A stretch of 64,000 nt of DNA from Pedobacter soli (GCF_900101435.1 NZ_FMZH01000006.1:312902-376901), one strand, 5' to 3'; shown: positions 15,354 to 24,815, numbered from the stretch's first letter. Numbers and translations are program-made. The notes: generated by a model from the letters alone, not told the origin.

Positions 15354-15402
15354 AATCGTAAAACATCATATTAACTATTAGTTAATTTTAAAATATAAAA
15401 CA

Positions 15403-16689
15403 TTGAAAATCTACAATTATACAGATTTATCTAAATCAAAAATTGAAGAACTTTGTTCAAGACAGATTGAAGACGATAAACTGATTGAAAGCCGTGTTGC
15501 CGACATCATAAAATCGGTAAAAGCTGATGGCGATAAAGCCCTTTTTAACTTCGCAAAAACCTTTGATAAAGTTGAACTGGAAAAACTTTTTTTGGATGGC
15601 GAAGAGTTAAAAGCTATCGCAGCCACCATTCCGGCTGAAGCAAAAAAAGCTATCGATACAGCGCACCAAAACATCAAAAATTTTCACCTGTCGCAATTAA
15701 AAAAAGAAGATAAAGTAGAGACCATGCCAGGTGTGGTTTGCTGGCGCGAAGCCAGGGCAATTGAAAAGGTTGGGCTTTATATTCCGGGTGGAACTGCCGT
15801 ATTACCAAGTACCTTTTTAATGCTGGCTACACCGGCACTTATTGCAGGCTGTAAAGAAATAATTGTATGTTCGCCACCACAGCAAGACGGCAAAACAAAT
15901 TGCTATCTGGCCTACTGCGCTGTGCTGCTCGGTATCGAAAAAATATTCATGATTGGTGGTGCGCAAGCCGTAGCCGCAATGGCTTTCGGAACCGAATCGG
16001 TGCCACAGGTATACAAGATATTTGGGCCGGGTAACCGTTATGTAACCACTGCCAAAACCATGGTACAAAACAAGGTGGCTATCGATATGCCTGCGGGTCC
16101 ATCTGAGGTTTTGGTAGTAGCCGATGAAACTGCCATTCCGTCATTTGTTGCTGCAGATCTGCTTGCACAGGCAGAACACGGCACTGATAGTCAGGCCATA
16201 TTGGTTGCTACTTCGAACAAAATCATAGCCGAAACATTAAAAGAAGTTGAAAAACAGCTTGCTATCCTACCTAGAAAGGGCATTGCTGCCAAAGCAATCG
16301 AGAATTCTTATGCAGTTTTAACGGATAATATTGAGCTTGCGATGCAGTTTTCGAACGAATATGCGCCCGAGCACTTAATATTGGCAACTGAACAGTACCA
16401 GGGGCTTATTCCGTTGATTACCAATGCGGGATCGGTATTTTTAGGTAACCTTACGCCTGAAAGCGCTGGCGATTATGCCTCAGGTACTAACCATACTTTG
16501 CCAACCAGCGGCTTTGCAAAAGCATACTCCGGCGTTTCTGTTGATGCTTTTATTAAAAAAATCACTTTTCAGCACCTGTCAACCGTAGGTTTAAACAACA
16601 TTGGTACAACTGTTGAAACACTTGCAGCAGCTGAAGGATTGGAAGCACATAAAAATGCAGTGAGTATCAGGCTTAAAGAATTTAACTAG
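15403..16689 (+). CDS. hisD: Histidinol dehydrogenase
   Basis: HisD oxidises L-histidinol to L-histidine in two NAD-dependent steps. The 428-residue chain has IGGAQAVAAMAFGTESV, GPGNRYVTTAK, the zinc/active-site region LLAQAEHGTDSQA, and FSNEYAPEHLIL, all standard. It starts with TTG, 49 nt after hisG. A REP-like element fills the gap to hisC. Confidence 0.96.
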   Translation: MKIYNYTDLSKSKIEELCSRQIEDDKLIESRVADIIKSVKADGDKALFNFAKTFDKVELEKLFLDGEELKAIAATIPAEAKKAIDTAHQNIKNFHLSQLKKEDKVETMPGVVCWREARAIEKVGLYIPGGTAVLPSTFLMLATPALIAGCKEIIVCSPPQQDGKTNCYLAYCAVLLGIEKIFMIGGAQAVAAMAFGTESVPQVYKIFGPGNRYVTTAKTMVQNKVAIDMPAGPSEVLVVADETAIPSFVAADLLAQAEHGTDSQAILVATSNKIIAETLKEVEKQLAILPRKGIAAKAIENSYAVLTDNIELAMQFSNEYAPEHLILATEQYQGLIPLITNAGSVFLGNLTPESAGDYASGTNHTLPTSGFAKAYSGVSVDAFIKKITFQHLSTVGLNNIGTTVETLAAAEGLEAHKNAVSIRLKEFN

Positions 16690-16713
16690 ATAAACAATTT
16701 CACAACTCACGTT

Positions 16714-16791
16714 ATGCTGATCCGATAGCTATCGGATTTATTTCAGCATCTATTGAATAACCAGAGACCCTGAACTAAATTCAGGGTGACG
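16714..16791. repeat. REP-like element, copy 1
   Basis: Two inverted repeats lie side by side. ATGCTGA...TCAGCAT encloses the 16-bp palindrome TCCGATAGCTATCGGA (16721-16736), and then comes ACCCTGAA-CTAAA-TTCAGGGT (16767-16787). Related copies occur at 20605 and, inverted, at 23143. It sits between hisD and hisC and may form a stable RNA structure. Confidence 0.75.
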
Positions 16792-16805
16792 ATTAAGGAC
16801 AAATA

Positions 16806-17846
16806 ATGGACATTAACGATTTAGTAAGAGAAAATATAAAAAACCTTCGCCCCTACTCTACTGCCAGGGACGAATTTAAAGGCCAGGCGTCGATTTTTTT
16901 AGACGCCAATGAGAACAGTTATGGTTCGCCTTTGCCGGCCAATTATAACCGCTATCCGGATCCTTTACAACTGGATTTAAAAGACGCCATAAGCAAAATT
17001 AAAGGCGTGCCTATTGAGAATACTTTTTTAGGAAACGGCAGCGACGAAGCCATCGATTTATTGTTTCGGGCTTTTTGTAATCCGGGTAAAGACAACGTAA
17101 TTATTTTGCCTCCAACTTATGGCATGTACGAAGTTTCGGCAAATATAAATGACGTAGAAATCCGCAAGGTTAGCCTGCTTCCAAACTTCCAGTTAGACAT
17201 GGAAAAGATTGCAGAAACGATTGATAAAAACACGAAACTAATCTTTATTTGTTCGCCAAATAATCCGACCGGAAATTCGATAAACCGCGAAGATATTGAA
17301 ACGATTTTAGCCAACTTTAATGGCATCGTTGTAGTGGATGAAGCCTACATTAATTACGCCCGACAAAAGACCTTTATACAAGAGTTAACCGAGTACGGAA
17401 ACCTGGTAGTTTTGCAAACATTTTCGAAAGCCTGGGGGCTTGCAGCTTTACGTTTGGGCATGGCATTTTCTTCAACAAAAGTGATCGATGTTTTAAACAA
17501 AATTAAACCACCTTACAACATCAATCAGGCCACTCAGGATTTAGCTTTTGAAGCGCTAAAAAACATTGCACAGGTAAACGAATGGATTAAAGAATCTGTT
17601 GCCGAAAGACAGCGCTTATCTATTGCTTTAAACGACCTTGAAATGGTAACAAAAGTTTATCCTTCTGATGCAAATTTTGTGCTGGCAGAAGTAACCGATG
17701 CGCTGAAAATTTATGATGATTTGGTAACAGCAGGAATCATTGTACGCGACCGCTCAAAAGTAACATTATGCGAAGGTTGTTTACGTATTACTGTGGGCAC
17801 AAAAGAAGAGAATGATAAACTGTTAACCGTATTAAAAAATTTATAA
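16806..17846 (+). CDS. hisC: Histidinol-phosphate aminotransferase
   Basis: HisC is a fold-type I PLP enzyme making histidinol phosphate. The 346-residue protein shows FLDANENSYGSP near the start, FLGNGSDEAIDLL, SPNNPTGN near 155, VDEAYINY, and the PLP lysine motif FSKAWGLAALRLG near 205. All are family-typical. The stop overlaps the hisB ATG by one base. Confidence 0.95.
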   Translation: MDINDLVRENIKNLRPYSTARDEFKGQASIFLDANENSYGSPLPANYNRYPDPLQLDLKDAISKIKGVPIENTFLGNGSDEAIDLLFRAFCNPGKDNVIILPPTYGMYEVSANINDVEIRKVSLLPNFQLDMEKIAETIDKNTKLIFICSPNNPTGNSINREDIETILANFNGIVVVDEAYINYARQKTFIQELTEYGNLVVLQTFSKAWGLAALRLGMAFSSTKVIDVLNKIKPPYNINQATQDLAFEALKNIAQVNEWIKESVAERQRLSIALNDLEMVTKVYPSDANFVLAEVTDALKIYDDLVTAGIIVRDRSKVTLCEGCLRITVGTKEENDKLLTVLKNL

Positions 17847-18979
17847 TGAAGAAAGTATTATTTATCGATCGAGACGGTACGTTAAACATCGAACCAGATG
17901 ACGAACAGGTAGACAGTTTTGCCAAGTTAAAATTTTATCCGCGCTCACTGTATTACCTATCTAAAATTGCCAGTGAAATGGATTATGAACTGGTAATGGT
18001 AACCAACCAGGATGGACTGGGAACTCCCTCCAATCCGGAAGAAAATTTCTGGCCGATCCATAATTTCATGTTAGACACTTTCGCAGGCGAAGGCGTTAAC
18101 TTTAGCGAGATTGTAATCGACCGTACTTTTGCCAAAGACAATGCCCCTACCCGTAAACCCGGCACGGCCCTGCTTACCAAATATTTTAACGGCGACTACG
18201 ATTTAAAAAATTCTTACGTAATTGGCGACCGGTTAAACGACGTGATCCTGGCTAAAAACTTAGGCGCAAAAGCGATCTTTCTTCGCCAGAATGATGCATT
18301 GGGATCGACCGAGGCTTTAGATAAACACGAGACCTTATTAGACATTATTGTTTTAGAAACCCAGAAATGGGAAGATATCTATAACCTGTTAAAAGCAGGA
18401 AGCCGAAAAATTAATCACGTACGCAAAACCAACGAAACCGATATTACCATTAACCTGGATTTAGACGGTACCGGAAAAGCAAAAATTGAAACAGGCCTTA
18501 ACTTTTTCGATCACATGCTTGATCAGATTGCCAGACATGGCAGCGTTGATTTGGAAGTAATTGCCAAAGGCGATTTACATATTGACGAGCACCACACCAT
18601 AGAAGATACCGGAATTGCCTTAGGCGAGGCTTTTGCGAAAGGTTTAGGCAATAAACTGGGAATTGAGCGTTATGGTTTCTGTTTACCGATGGATGATTGC
18701 CTGGCGCAGGTAGCCATCGATTTTGGAGGCAGGAACTGGATTGTTTGGGATGCGGAATTTAAACGCGAAAAAGTAGGCGACGTGCCAACAGAAATGTTTT
18801 ACCATTTCTTTAAGTCGTTTAGCGATGCCGCAAAATGCAACCTGAACATTAAAGCCGAAGGCGACAACGAGCACCATAAAATTGAAGCTATTTTTAAAGC
18901 ATTTGCCAAAGCCATAAAAATGGCGGTAAAACGCGATGCTGAGAAAATGGTACTGCCAAGCACAAAAGGCTTGTTGTAA
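17846..18979 (+). CDS. hisB: Bifunctional histidinol-phosphatase / imidazoleglycerol-phosphate dehydratase
   Basis: The 377-residue protein is a fusion. Residues about 1-170 are the HAD-type phosphatase (VLFIDRDGTLNIEPD, VTNQDG, GDRLNDV). Residues about 185-377 are the dehydratase, with the two metal-binding motifs FFDHMLDQIARHG and DEHHTIEDTGIALGEA, later EHHKIEAIFKAFAKA. This arrangement is as in enteric HisB and common in Bacteroidota. It carries steps six and eight of the pathway. Confidence 0.96.
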   Translation: MKKVLFIDRDGTLNIEPDDEQVDSFAKLKFYPRSLYYLSKIASEMDYELVMVTNQDGLGTPSNPEENFWPIHNFMLDTFAGEGVNFSEIVIDRTFAKDNAPTRKPGTALLTKYFNGDYDLKNSYVIGDRLNDVILAKNLGAKAIFLRQNDALGSTEALDKHETLLDIIVLETQKWEDIYNLLKAGSRKINHVRKTNETDITINLDLDGTGKAKIETGLNFFDHMLDQIARHGSVDLEVIAKGDLHIDEHHTIEDTGIALGEAFAKGLGNKLGIERYGFCLPMDDCLAQVAIDFGGRNWIVWDAEFKREKVGDVPTEMFYHFFKSFSDAAKCNLNIKAEGDNEHHKIEAIFKAFAKAIKMAVKRDAEKMVLPSTKGLL

Positions 18980-19064
18980 AAAAGGTGGAAGGCAGAAAGG
19001 TTTAAGGCGGAGGATTTTGAAACCTGTCCGCTGTTAAATAAACCCGATAGTAGTGGAAAGTTTT

Positions 19065-19100
19065 TATTGTCAGTCTGAGCTTGTCGAAGACCAATAAAAG
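19065..19100. repeat. Short dispersed repeat, CTGAGCTTGTCGAAG type
   Basis: The sequence around TCTGAGCTTGTCGAAGAC is a dispersed intergenic motif I know from many Bacteroidota and other genomes. It lies in the 232-nt gap between hisB and hisH, together with purine-rich unique sequence. Confidence 0.5.
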
Positions 19101-19211
19101 CTTGAAACGAATAGCGGGACTACAGAACCTATGAAAAACTGACATTCATTTTCAAATTTTATAAAAAAGTGTCTTGTCTTGATACTCGATACTAAATACT
19201 TGATACTAATT

Positions 19212-19805
19212 ATGATTGGAATAGTAAACTACGGCGCTGGTAATATTTTCTCGCTAACTGCAGCTTTAGATCGTTTAAACCTCCAATACGGTATGGTTAA
19301 TACTGAAGCTGACCTCGAAAAGTACAGCCATATCATCATCCCGGGGGTTGGTCATGCGGGTGCCGCCATGGAAAAATTAAAAGGTACCGGCCTGGTTGAA
19401 GCCATAAAAAAGCTGACCAAACCTGTACTGGGCATTTGCGTGGGCATGCAACTCATTACCGAACATTCGGAAGAGGGTAATGCCAGCCTTTTGAATATCG
19501 TACCGGTAAAGACCAAAAAATTTGATAAAGACCTGAATATCAAAATCCCACACATGGGTTGGAATGCTGTGAAGCCTAAAAACAATTCGCTGTTTGAAGG
19601 TGTTGAAGATAATACACAATTTTACTTTGTGCATTCGTACTTTATTGAATATAACCCTACTTTTGACATTGCATCTGCTGATTATGGTTTAAAGTTTTCG
19701 GCGGCAGTACAAAAAGACAATTTTTACGGCGTTCAATTCCACCCCGAGAAATCAGGGAAAGCCGGCGAATTAATATTAAAAAATTTTTCAAACTTAAGCT
19801 TATAA
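19212..19805 (+). CDS. hisH: Imidazole glycerol phosphate synthase, glutaminase subunit
   Basis: HisH supplies ammonia from glutamine to HisF. The ATG giving MIGIVNYGAGN is chosen, because the frame extends 33 nt upstream without family similarity. The product is 197 residues. The class I amidotransferase triad is visible: nucleophile Cys in GICVGMQL, and HPEKSG with the His-Glu pair. The oxyanion strand PGVGHAG is also present. Confidence 0.95.
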   Translation: MIGIVNYGAGNIFSLTAALDRLNLQYGMVNTEADLEKYSHIIIPGVGHAGAAMEKLKGTGLVEAIKKLTKPVLGICVGMQLITEHSEEGNASLLNIVPVKTKKFDKDLNIKIPHMGWNAVKPKNNSLFEGVEDNTQFYFVHSYFIEYNPTFDIASADYGLKFSAAVQKDNFYGVQFHPEKSGKAGELILKNFSNLSL

Positions 19806-19811
19806 TATAAA

Positions 19812-20561
19812 ATGTATATCATACCTGCTATTGATATTTTAGATGGAAAAGTTGTCCGTTTGCGTGAAGGCGATTACAACCAGAAAACGGAATACGATGT
19901 TTCTATTGCCGAAATGATCGAGAAATACCGTTCAAACGGTACCGATTTCATCCATATTATTGATTTGAATGGTGCAAAAGGCGATTTCAGCAACCAGAAA
20001 TCACTTTTCGAAATCATTAAAAAAACAGAAATGCGCGTGCAGTATGGTGGCGGAATCCGTACCATTGAGCAGGTTACCAATTTGCTTGATGCAGGTATTC
20101 ACCGCGTAATTGTGGGTACACAAGCCATCACCAATCCCGATTTCCTGCCTCAATTGAGCGAAGCTTTTGCCAAAAAAGATGATTATGCCAACCGCATTGT
20201 TATTGCAATTGATGTTTTGGATGAAGTAATTAAATACTCGGGCTGGATGGAGAGCTCGCCAATTAAACTGATGGATTACGTGGATAAATGCCTTTCGTTA
20301 GGTTTCTTCCGCTTCTTATGTACCGATATTAGCAAAGATGGAAAATTAGGCGGTGCAGCGATTGAATTATACCAAAAACTATTGGAACACTCACCAATGA
20401 TCAAATTAATTGCTTCGGGTGGGGTAAGTTCTATGGACGATATTTATGAACTGGCCAAATACCCGATCAGAAGTGTGGTAGTTGGAAAAGCCATTTACGA
20501 AAACCGCATCACTATTGAAGAGATTAAAGAGTGGAATTTGAAGGCTTTGAGTTCAATTTAA
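19812..20561 (+). CDS. hisA: Phosphoribosylformimino-5-aminoimidazole carboxamide ribotide isomerase
   Basis: HisA catalyses the Amadori rearrangement in histidine synthesis. It is a 249-residue TIM barrel with the catalytic Asp in PAIDILDGKVVRLREGDY and the phosphate-binding strands VQYGGGIRT and LIASGGVSS. The second catalytic Asp falls in FLCTDISKDGKLGG. It follows hisH by 6 nt. Confidence 0.95.
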   Translation: MYIIPAIDILDGKVVRLREGDYNQKTEYDVSIAEMIEKYRSNGTDFIHIIDLNGAKGDFSNQKSLFEIIKKTEMRVQYGGGIRTIEQVTNLLDAGIHRVIVGTQAITNPDFLPQLSEAFAKKDDYANRIVIAIDVLDEVIKYSGWMESSPIKLMDYVDKCLSLGFFRFLCTDISKDGKLGGAAIELYQKLLEHSPMIKLIASGGVSSMDDIYELAKYPIRSVVVGKAIYENRITIEEIKEWNLKALSSI

Positions 20562-20604
20562 GCCGAAAATTTAATTAATAATTTTGATCACTGTTAAAGG
20601 CGAC

Positions 20605-20669
20605 CGTCATGCTGAATTTATTTCAGCATCTCTTATGATTAGAGACCCTGAAATAAATTCAGGGTGACG
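20605..20669. repeat. REP-like element, copy 2
   Basis: CGTCATGCTGAATTTATTTC begins an inverted repeat ATGCTGAA/TTCAGCAT, followed by ACCCTGAA-ATAAA-TTCAGGGT and GACG. It matches copy 1 in orientation and lies between hisA and hisF. Confidence 0.75.
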
Positions 20670-20737
20670 GCATCTTTCGGAGCAAATGCACTAACATTGC
20701 TTCATGCCTTTAACAACGACGAAACCAAACACGAAAC

Positions 20738-21493
20738 ATGCTTTCAAAAAGAATAATACCATGTCTTGACGTAAAAGATGGTCGTACCGTAAAGGGTGTA
20801 AACTTTGTTGACCTACGCGATGCGGGCGATCCGGTTGAACTGGCAGCCCAATACGCACAGCAAGGTGCCGATGAACTGGTTTTCCTGGATATTACCGCTA
20901 CACACGAGCGCCGCAAGACCATGATTGAAATGGTTAAATCGGTAGCAAGGCAATTAAACATTCCATTTACCATTGGTGGAGGAATTACCGAAATTGCCGA
21001 TGCTGAGGCCTTATTAAATGCCGGTGCAGATAAAATCAGTATCAACTCGGCGGCCGTAAGAAACCCTAAACTGATTGAAGAACTGGCTAAAGCCTTTGGT
21101 GTACAATTTGTGGTCTTAGCAGTCGATACCAAACATGTTGATGGTAAAAATAGGGTACACCTAAATGGTGGCAGGTTAATTACCGAACTGGAAACCGAAA
21201 ACTGGATTAAACAAGCCGAAGATTTAGGCGCAGGCGAGATTTTGCTAACTTCTATGGACCACGACGGGACTAAAGCAGGCTTTGATTGCGGTTTATTGAG
21301 TAAGGTAAACCAAATGATCAATATTCCAATCATTGCTTCGGGCGGTGCCGGTAATATGGATCATTTTACCGAAGTTTTCCAGAAAGCCAATGTAGATGCA
21401 GCATTAGCCGCCTCTGTATTTCACTACGGCGAAATTTTGATACCCGATTTAAAACAGGAATTGAAAAGAAACCAGATTCCGGTAAGAATATAA
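20738..21493 (+). CDS. hisF: Imidazole glycerol phosphate synthase, cyclase subunit
   Basis: HisF closes the imidazole ring using ammonia channelled from HisH. The 251-residue TIM barrel has catalytic Asp residues in IIPCLDVKDGRTVKGV and LTSMDHDGTKAGFD, with FTIGGGIT and IIASGGAGN as phosphate-binding loops. It is related to HisA. A 176-nt gap holding a REP-like element separates it from hisA. Confidence 0.96.
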   Translation: MLSKRIIPCLDVKDGRTVKGVNFVDLRDAGDPVELAAQYAQQGADELVFLDITATHERRKTMIEMVKSVARQLNIPFTIGGGITEIADAEALLNAGADKISINSAAVRNPKLIEELAKAFGVQFVVLAVDTKHVDGKNRVHLNGGRLITELETENWIKQAEDLGAGEILLTSMDHDGTKAGFDCGLLSKVNQMINIPIIASGGAGNMDHFTEVFQKANVDAALAASVFHYGEILIPDLKQELKRNQIPVRI

Positions 21494-21553
21494 ATTAGTC
21501 CGGAGTCGGCAGTCTATAGTCATGAGTCTGTTTTTCGGAAATAAAGAAATAAA

Positions 21554-22156
21554 ATGAACATCAATACATCATCTCTTGATTGGGATAAAACTGCAGGCCT
21601 GTTGCCTGTAATCATTCAGGATTATAAAACTTTAGAGGTTTTAATGCTGGGCTATATGAATGCAGAGGCTTTGGAAAAAACACAAAGCGAAGGCAAAGTA
21701 ACCTTCTTTTCACGCTCAAAAAACCGCCTTTGGACAAAAGGCGAAACCAGCGACAACTTTCTATTTGTTAAAGACCTTTTTGTTGATTGCGATAATGACA
21801 CCATTCTGATTAAAGCAGATGCTGTTGGTCCTACCTGCCATACCGGTAGCCGCAGCTGTTTTAAAACAGATTTTAATCAGAATTTCATTTTCGAGTTGGA
21901 AAACATCATTAACGATCGGTACGAAAACCCGGTTGAAGGCTCGTACATCAATAAAATGCGTGCTAAAGGTTTAAATAAAATTGCACAAAAAGTTGGTGAA
22001 GAAGGTGTTGAAACGGTAATTGCTGCCCTGGCTGAAACAGAAGAAGAATTTATTGGCGAAGCATCAGACCTGCTTTTCCACTTAATGTTCTTATTGAAAG
22101 AAAAAGGCCTGTCTATTCAGGATATCGCAAAGAATTTAGAGAAAAGGCATAAGTAA
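21554..22156 (+). CDS. hisI: Bifunctional phosphoribosyl-AMP cyclohydrolase / phosphoribosyl-ATP pyrophosphatase
   Basis: The 200-residue HisIE fusion catalyses steps two and three of histidine synthesis. Residues about 1-115 are the cyclohydrolase (MLGYMNAEAL, FFSRSKNRLWTKGETS, DCDNDTILI, the metal-binding GPTCHTGSRSCF). Residues about 115-200 are the MazG-like pyrophosphatase with KVGEEGVETVIAALAE and EASDLLFHLMFLL. It is the last gene of the operon. Confidence 0.95.
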   Translation: MNINTSSLDWDKTAGLLPVIIQDYKTLEVLMLGYMNAEALEKTQSEGKVTFFSRSKNRLWTKGETSDNFLFVKDLFVDCDNDTILIKADAVGPTCHTGSRSCFKTDFNQNFIFELENIINDRYENPVEGSYINKMRAKGLNKIAQKVGEEGVETVIAALAETEEEFIGEASDLLFHLMFLLKEKGLSIQDIAKNLEKRHK

Positions 22157-22198
22157 GGTGGAAGGTAAAAAGTAGAGGGTTAAGGTGCGATATGCCAA

Positions 22199-22232
22199 AA
22201 CCCTATACCCTAAACCTTAAACCCTAAACCTC
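22199..22232. repeat. Telomere-like CCCTAAA tract
   Basis: Degenerate tandem copies of CCCTAAAC run right up to the WD40 gene (for example CCCTAAACCTTAAACCC). A complementary AGGGTTAAGG lies 30 nt upstream, so the gap can fold on itself. It is a low-complexity intergenic sequence of unknown role. Confidence 0.5.
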
Positions 22233-22237
22233 CAAAA

Positions 22238-23134
22238 ATGCTCAAACACATCAAAACACTTCCTGGTCACCAAAACCCGGTTTACGCGCTTACCCATTCT
22301 GATCAGGATGAATTATTTTTTAGTGCGGGTAACGATAAAGGTATTGTAGAATGGTCATTAGCCGACATGGCTTTTGTTAAGGTTAAAATGCCGGTACAAA
22401 GCTCTGTTTATTGTCTGCATTATTATGAGCACCAGTTGTTTGTGGGCGAAAGAAGCGGTGCTTTTAGTGTGTACGATTTAAAGAAACAGGAAGTAATTAC
22501 GCGCATTAATGCGCACCTGAAGCCCATTTTCAACATTAAAACCGTACAATCTAAAAATGAGCTCATTACCACAGGCGAAGATGGAACAGTTGCGGTTTGG
22601 TCGTTAACCGATTTTAAAGAGATTTACCGCTTTCAGGCAGCTTATGATACCGTTCGTACCATTGCCCTGTCTCCGGATGAAGCGGAGATTGCATTTGGCT
22701 GTAAAGATCACCTGATTAAAATTTATAACCTGGCAGATTATAGCCTGAAACAAAACCTGGAAGGGCATAAGCTCCCGGTTACCGCTTTGGCCTACCACCC
22801 CGAAAGCAAATATTTAATTTCAGGTAGCCGCGACGCTCAACTGAAAATCTGGAGCCTGCCGGATTATGAATTGCTACAAACTGTACCGGCACACATGTTT
22901 ACCGTTTACGATATTGCTTTCCACCCTACCCTGCCCTATTTTGCAACCAGCAGTCAGGATAAGAGCATTAAACTGTGGGATGCCGAGAACTTTAAACTGT
23001 ATAAGATATTAAGCCTGGAAAAAGCAGGCACTGGCCATACCCATTCTATTAATAAAATTGTTTGGAGCAAGGATGGCAAATACCTCATCTCAACCGGGGA
23101 TGATAAACAGGTGATGGTATGGGAGATGGAGTAA
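22238..23134 (+). CDS. WD40-repeat protein
   Basis: A 298-residue protein made of about seven WD-type beta-propeller blades. Repeated motifs include GNDKGIVEWSL, TGEDGTVAVWSL, SGSRDAQLKIWSL, SSQDKSIKLWD and STGDDKQVMVWEM, spaced about 40 residues apart. No signal peptide is present, so it should be cytoplasmic. Propellers of this type scaffold protein complexes and the partner is unknown. It follows the his operon by 80 nt but is not part of the pathway. Confidence 0.9.
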   Translation: MLKHIKTLPGHQNPVYALTHSDQDELFFSAGNDKGIVEWSLADMAFVKVKMPVQSSVYCLHYYEHQLFVGERSGAFSVYDLKKQEVITRINAHLKPIFNIKTVQSKNELITTGEDGTVAVWSLTDFKEIYRFQAAYDTVRTIALSPDEAEIAFGCKDHLIKIYNLADYSLKQNLEGHKLPVTALAYHPESKYLISGSRDAQLKIWSLPDYELLQTVPAHMFTVYDIAFHPTLPYFATSSQDKSIKLWDAENFKLYKILSLEKAGTGHTHSINKIVWSKDGKYLISTGDDKQVMVWEME

Positions 23135-23142
23135 GGTGCGGG

Positions 23143-23219
23143 CGTCACCCTGATCTGATAGCTATCGGATTCATTTCAAGGGCTCTAATTAGAGATGCTG
23201 AAACCAGTTCAGCATGACG
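23143..23219. repeat. REP-like element, copy 3, inverted
   Basis: Reading on the minus strand reproduces the order CGTCATGCTGAA, TTCAGCATCTC, the palindrome CGATAGCTATC, and CAGGGTGACG seen in copies 1 and 2. It lies between the convergent WD40 and carboxypeptidase-regulatory-like genes, where it may help end transcription. Confidence 0.7.
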
Positions 23220-23236
23220 ATAGCGTCTTTATAAAA

Positions 23237-23992
23237 TTAATTCAGCTTCTTATAAAATGGGTTAATATCCCTTAGATGATTTCGCATTTTATAATGCATT
23301 CTTTTCCAAAATGGAGTTCTAATTATAACAACATCTCCCATAAGCGCTGTCGTATCTTCGTTTAAGGTAATGTTAAGATATGCATCCGTTGATTTGAATT
23401 TAACATTCTTAGTTTCGTAACCAATAAAACTTAACTCCATTTTTTTTGAATCATTTTTCTTCTGAACGGTATAAGTAAGCGAAAACTCACCATTTGCGTT
23501 GGTTGAACATCCATATTTTTCGCCTAAAATACGAATGCTTACTGCTGGCAATGCCTGTTTATCTTTATCTGTAATTTTTCCTTTTAAAATCCTCAGCGAA
23601 TCTGATAACTCCTTATCCTGAATCTTGTTGTCAAAATCGGTTAGCTTCTTTTCAGTTTGTACTGTTGATGGCTTTATCATTTCTCCTTTACTCAATTTCG
23701 GAAAGCTTAAAAATGTCAGTAAGGAAGCGGCTGCCAGGCCTGGTTTAAATTTGTTGAGCGTATAATTTGATTTTCCCTGAATCAACCGATCCAGCTGATC
23801 TGGGTTAAAGCGGCCGCAGCTGTTACCCTGTTTTTTGTTAAACCAATCCTGTAAGTCTTTATCAGAAAATTGAGTAAAATCTGTTACTGCCTTTTGGCAG
23901 GAATTGCAAAATTTACCCATTGTATCGGGTTGCATATTGCCCCACTTATCCTGACAAGGATTAGAGATTTGAATTTTAAACTTAGCTGGCAT
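23237..23992 (-). CDS. Cys-cluster membrane protein with carboxypeptidase-regulatory-like domain
   Basis: The ATG giving MPAKFKIQISNPC is chosen because the longer frame overlaps the NlpC/P60 gene. The product is 251 residues. The N-terminal part has a Cys cluster: NPC, then FCNSCQKAVTDF, then SCGRF. A hydrophobic segment follows (GLAAASLLTFLSFP), and then a carboxypeptidase D regulatory-like beta domain (LKGKITDKDKQALPAVSIRI, GCSTNANGEFSL). The same layout recurs in the gene at 34336. The topology suggests a cytoplasmic metal-binding N-terminus and a periplasmic beta domain. Function unknown. Confidence 0.75.
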   Translation of the reverse strand: MPAKFKIQISNPCQDKWGNMQPDTMGKFCNSCQKAVTDFTQFSDKDLQDWFNKKQGNSCGRFNPDQLDRLIQGKSNYTLNKFKPGLAAASLLTFLSFPKLSKGEMIKPSTVQTEKKLTDFDNKIQDKELSDSLRILKGKITDKDKQALPAVSIRILGEKYGCSTNANGEFSLTYTVQKKNDSKKMELSFIGYETKNVKFKSTDAYLNITLNEDTTALMGDVVIIRTPFWKRMHYKMRNHLRDINPFYKKLN

Positions 23993-24029
23993 AAAAACGT
24001 TCTTTTTAGATAAGATACATTTCAGGCCA

Positions 24030-24815
24030 TTATTCCACAAAACGTTTTATAATTCTGAGTTTATGTGAGTATTTACCCAACTCTTTGTTAAAAATTCCCT
24101 GGTCGTCTATAGGGTCTATTTTTACTTTGGCCGAGGCATGGATAATTTCATTTGGGCTTAACATAATACCCACGTGGGTAATTTTGCCTTCGTCGTTATC
24201 AAAAAAAGCAACATCACCGGGCCGGCACTCAGCCAAAAAGCCTACCAGTTCGCCCTGTTCGGCCTGTTGGGAAGCATCGCGGTTGAGTTTAATACCAAGC
24301 ATTTTAAACACCAATTGCGTAAAACCAGAGCAATCTAAACCAAACAAATTCCGCCCGCCCCATAAGTAAGGGATGTTCTGGAAAAATTTAGCTGTAGCCG
24401 TAACATCAGTTTTAAAATCTGTTTTTTGGTTATCATGTGCTTCAAATCCCAGTTTATACCGCTCTGTGCCAGCATAGCAAATTCCATCTTTTAAAAACGG
24501 CAGGTTACTGCCTGGGCATAAATGATACAAACTACCGTCTTCGGCGGTTAAAGTGTTGTTAAAACTTAAAGGCGCAAGCAAATGGCAATCGTGCATTTCG
24601 GCAAACTGATCCTGACTAATGGGGGCCAGCTGTCTGAAATCCATCCAACCCTCGTAACCATCATATCCGTTTTGTACCAGCCACCAGCGTTCTTCTTTCT
24701 GAATAATTTCGACATGGTCGCCGAATAAGAGTTGTGAAACAATTTCTGATCGATCTGAAGCATCTGCCCGCAAAGGTGCTACTGCAACCCTGCAAATACC
24801 ATATTGGTTTTCCAT
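24030..24815 (-). CDS. NlpC/P60 cysteine peptidase with SH3 domain (YkfC-like)
   Basis: The 261-residue protein has N-terminal SH3b-like repeats (about 5-120; YGICRVAVAPLRADAS) and a C-terminal NlpC/P60 domain (about 130-255). The active-site Cys is in GLDCSGFTQLVFK, with His in ITHVGIML and a polar residue near EIIHASAKVKID. It resembles gamma-D-glutamyl-L-diamino acid endopeptidases of the YkfC/dipeptidyl peptidase VI type that trim imported muropeptides. No signal peptide is visible, which fits cytoplasmic recycling of cell-wall peptides. Confidence 0.88.
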   Translation of the reverse strand: MENQYGICRVAVAPLRADASDRSEIVSQLLFGDHVEIIQKEERWWLVQNGYDGYEGWMDFRQLAPISQDQFAEMHDCHLLAPLSFNNTLTAEDGSLYHLCPGSNLPFLKDGICYAGTERYKLGFEAHDNQKTDFKTDVTATAKFFQNIPYLWGGRNLFGLDCSGFTQLVFKMLGIKLNRDASQQAEQGELVGFLAECRPGDVAFFDNDEGKITHVGIMLSPNEIIHASAKVKIDPIDDQGIFNKELGKYSHKLRIIKRFVE

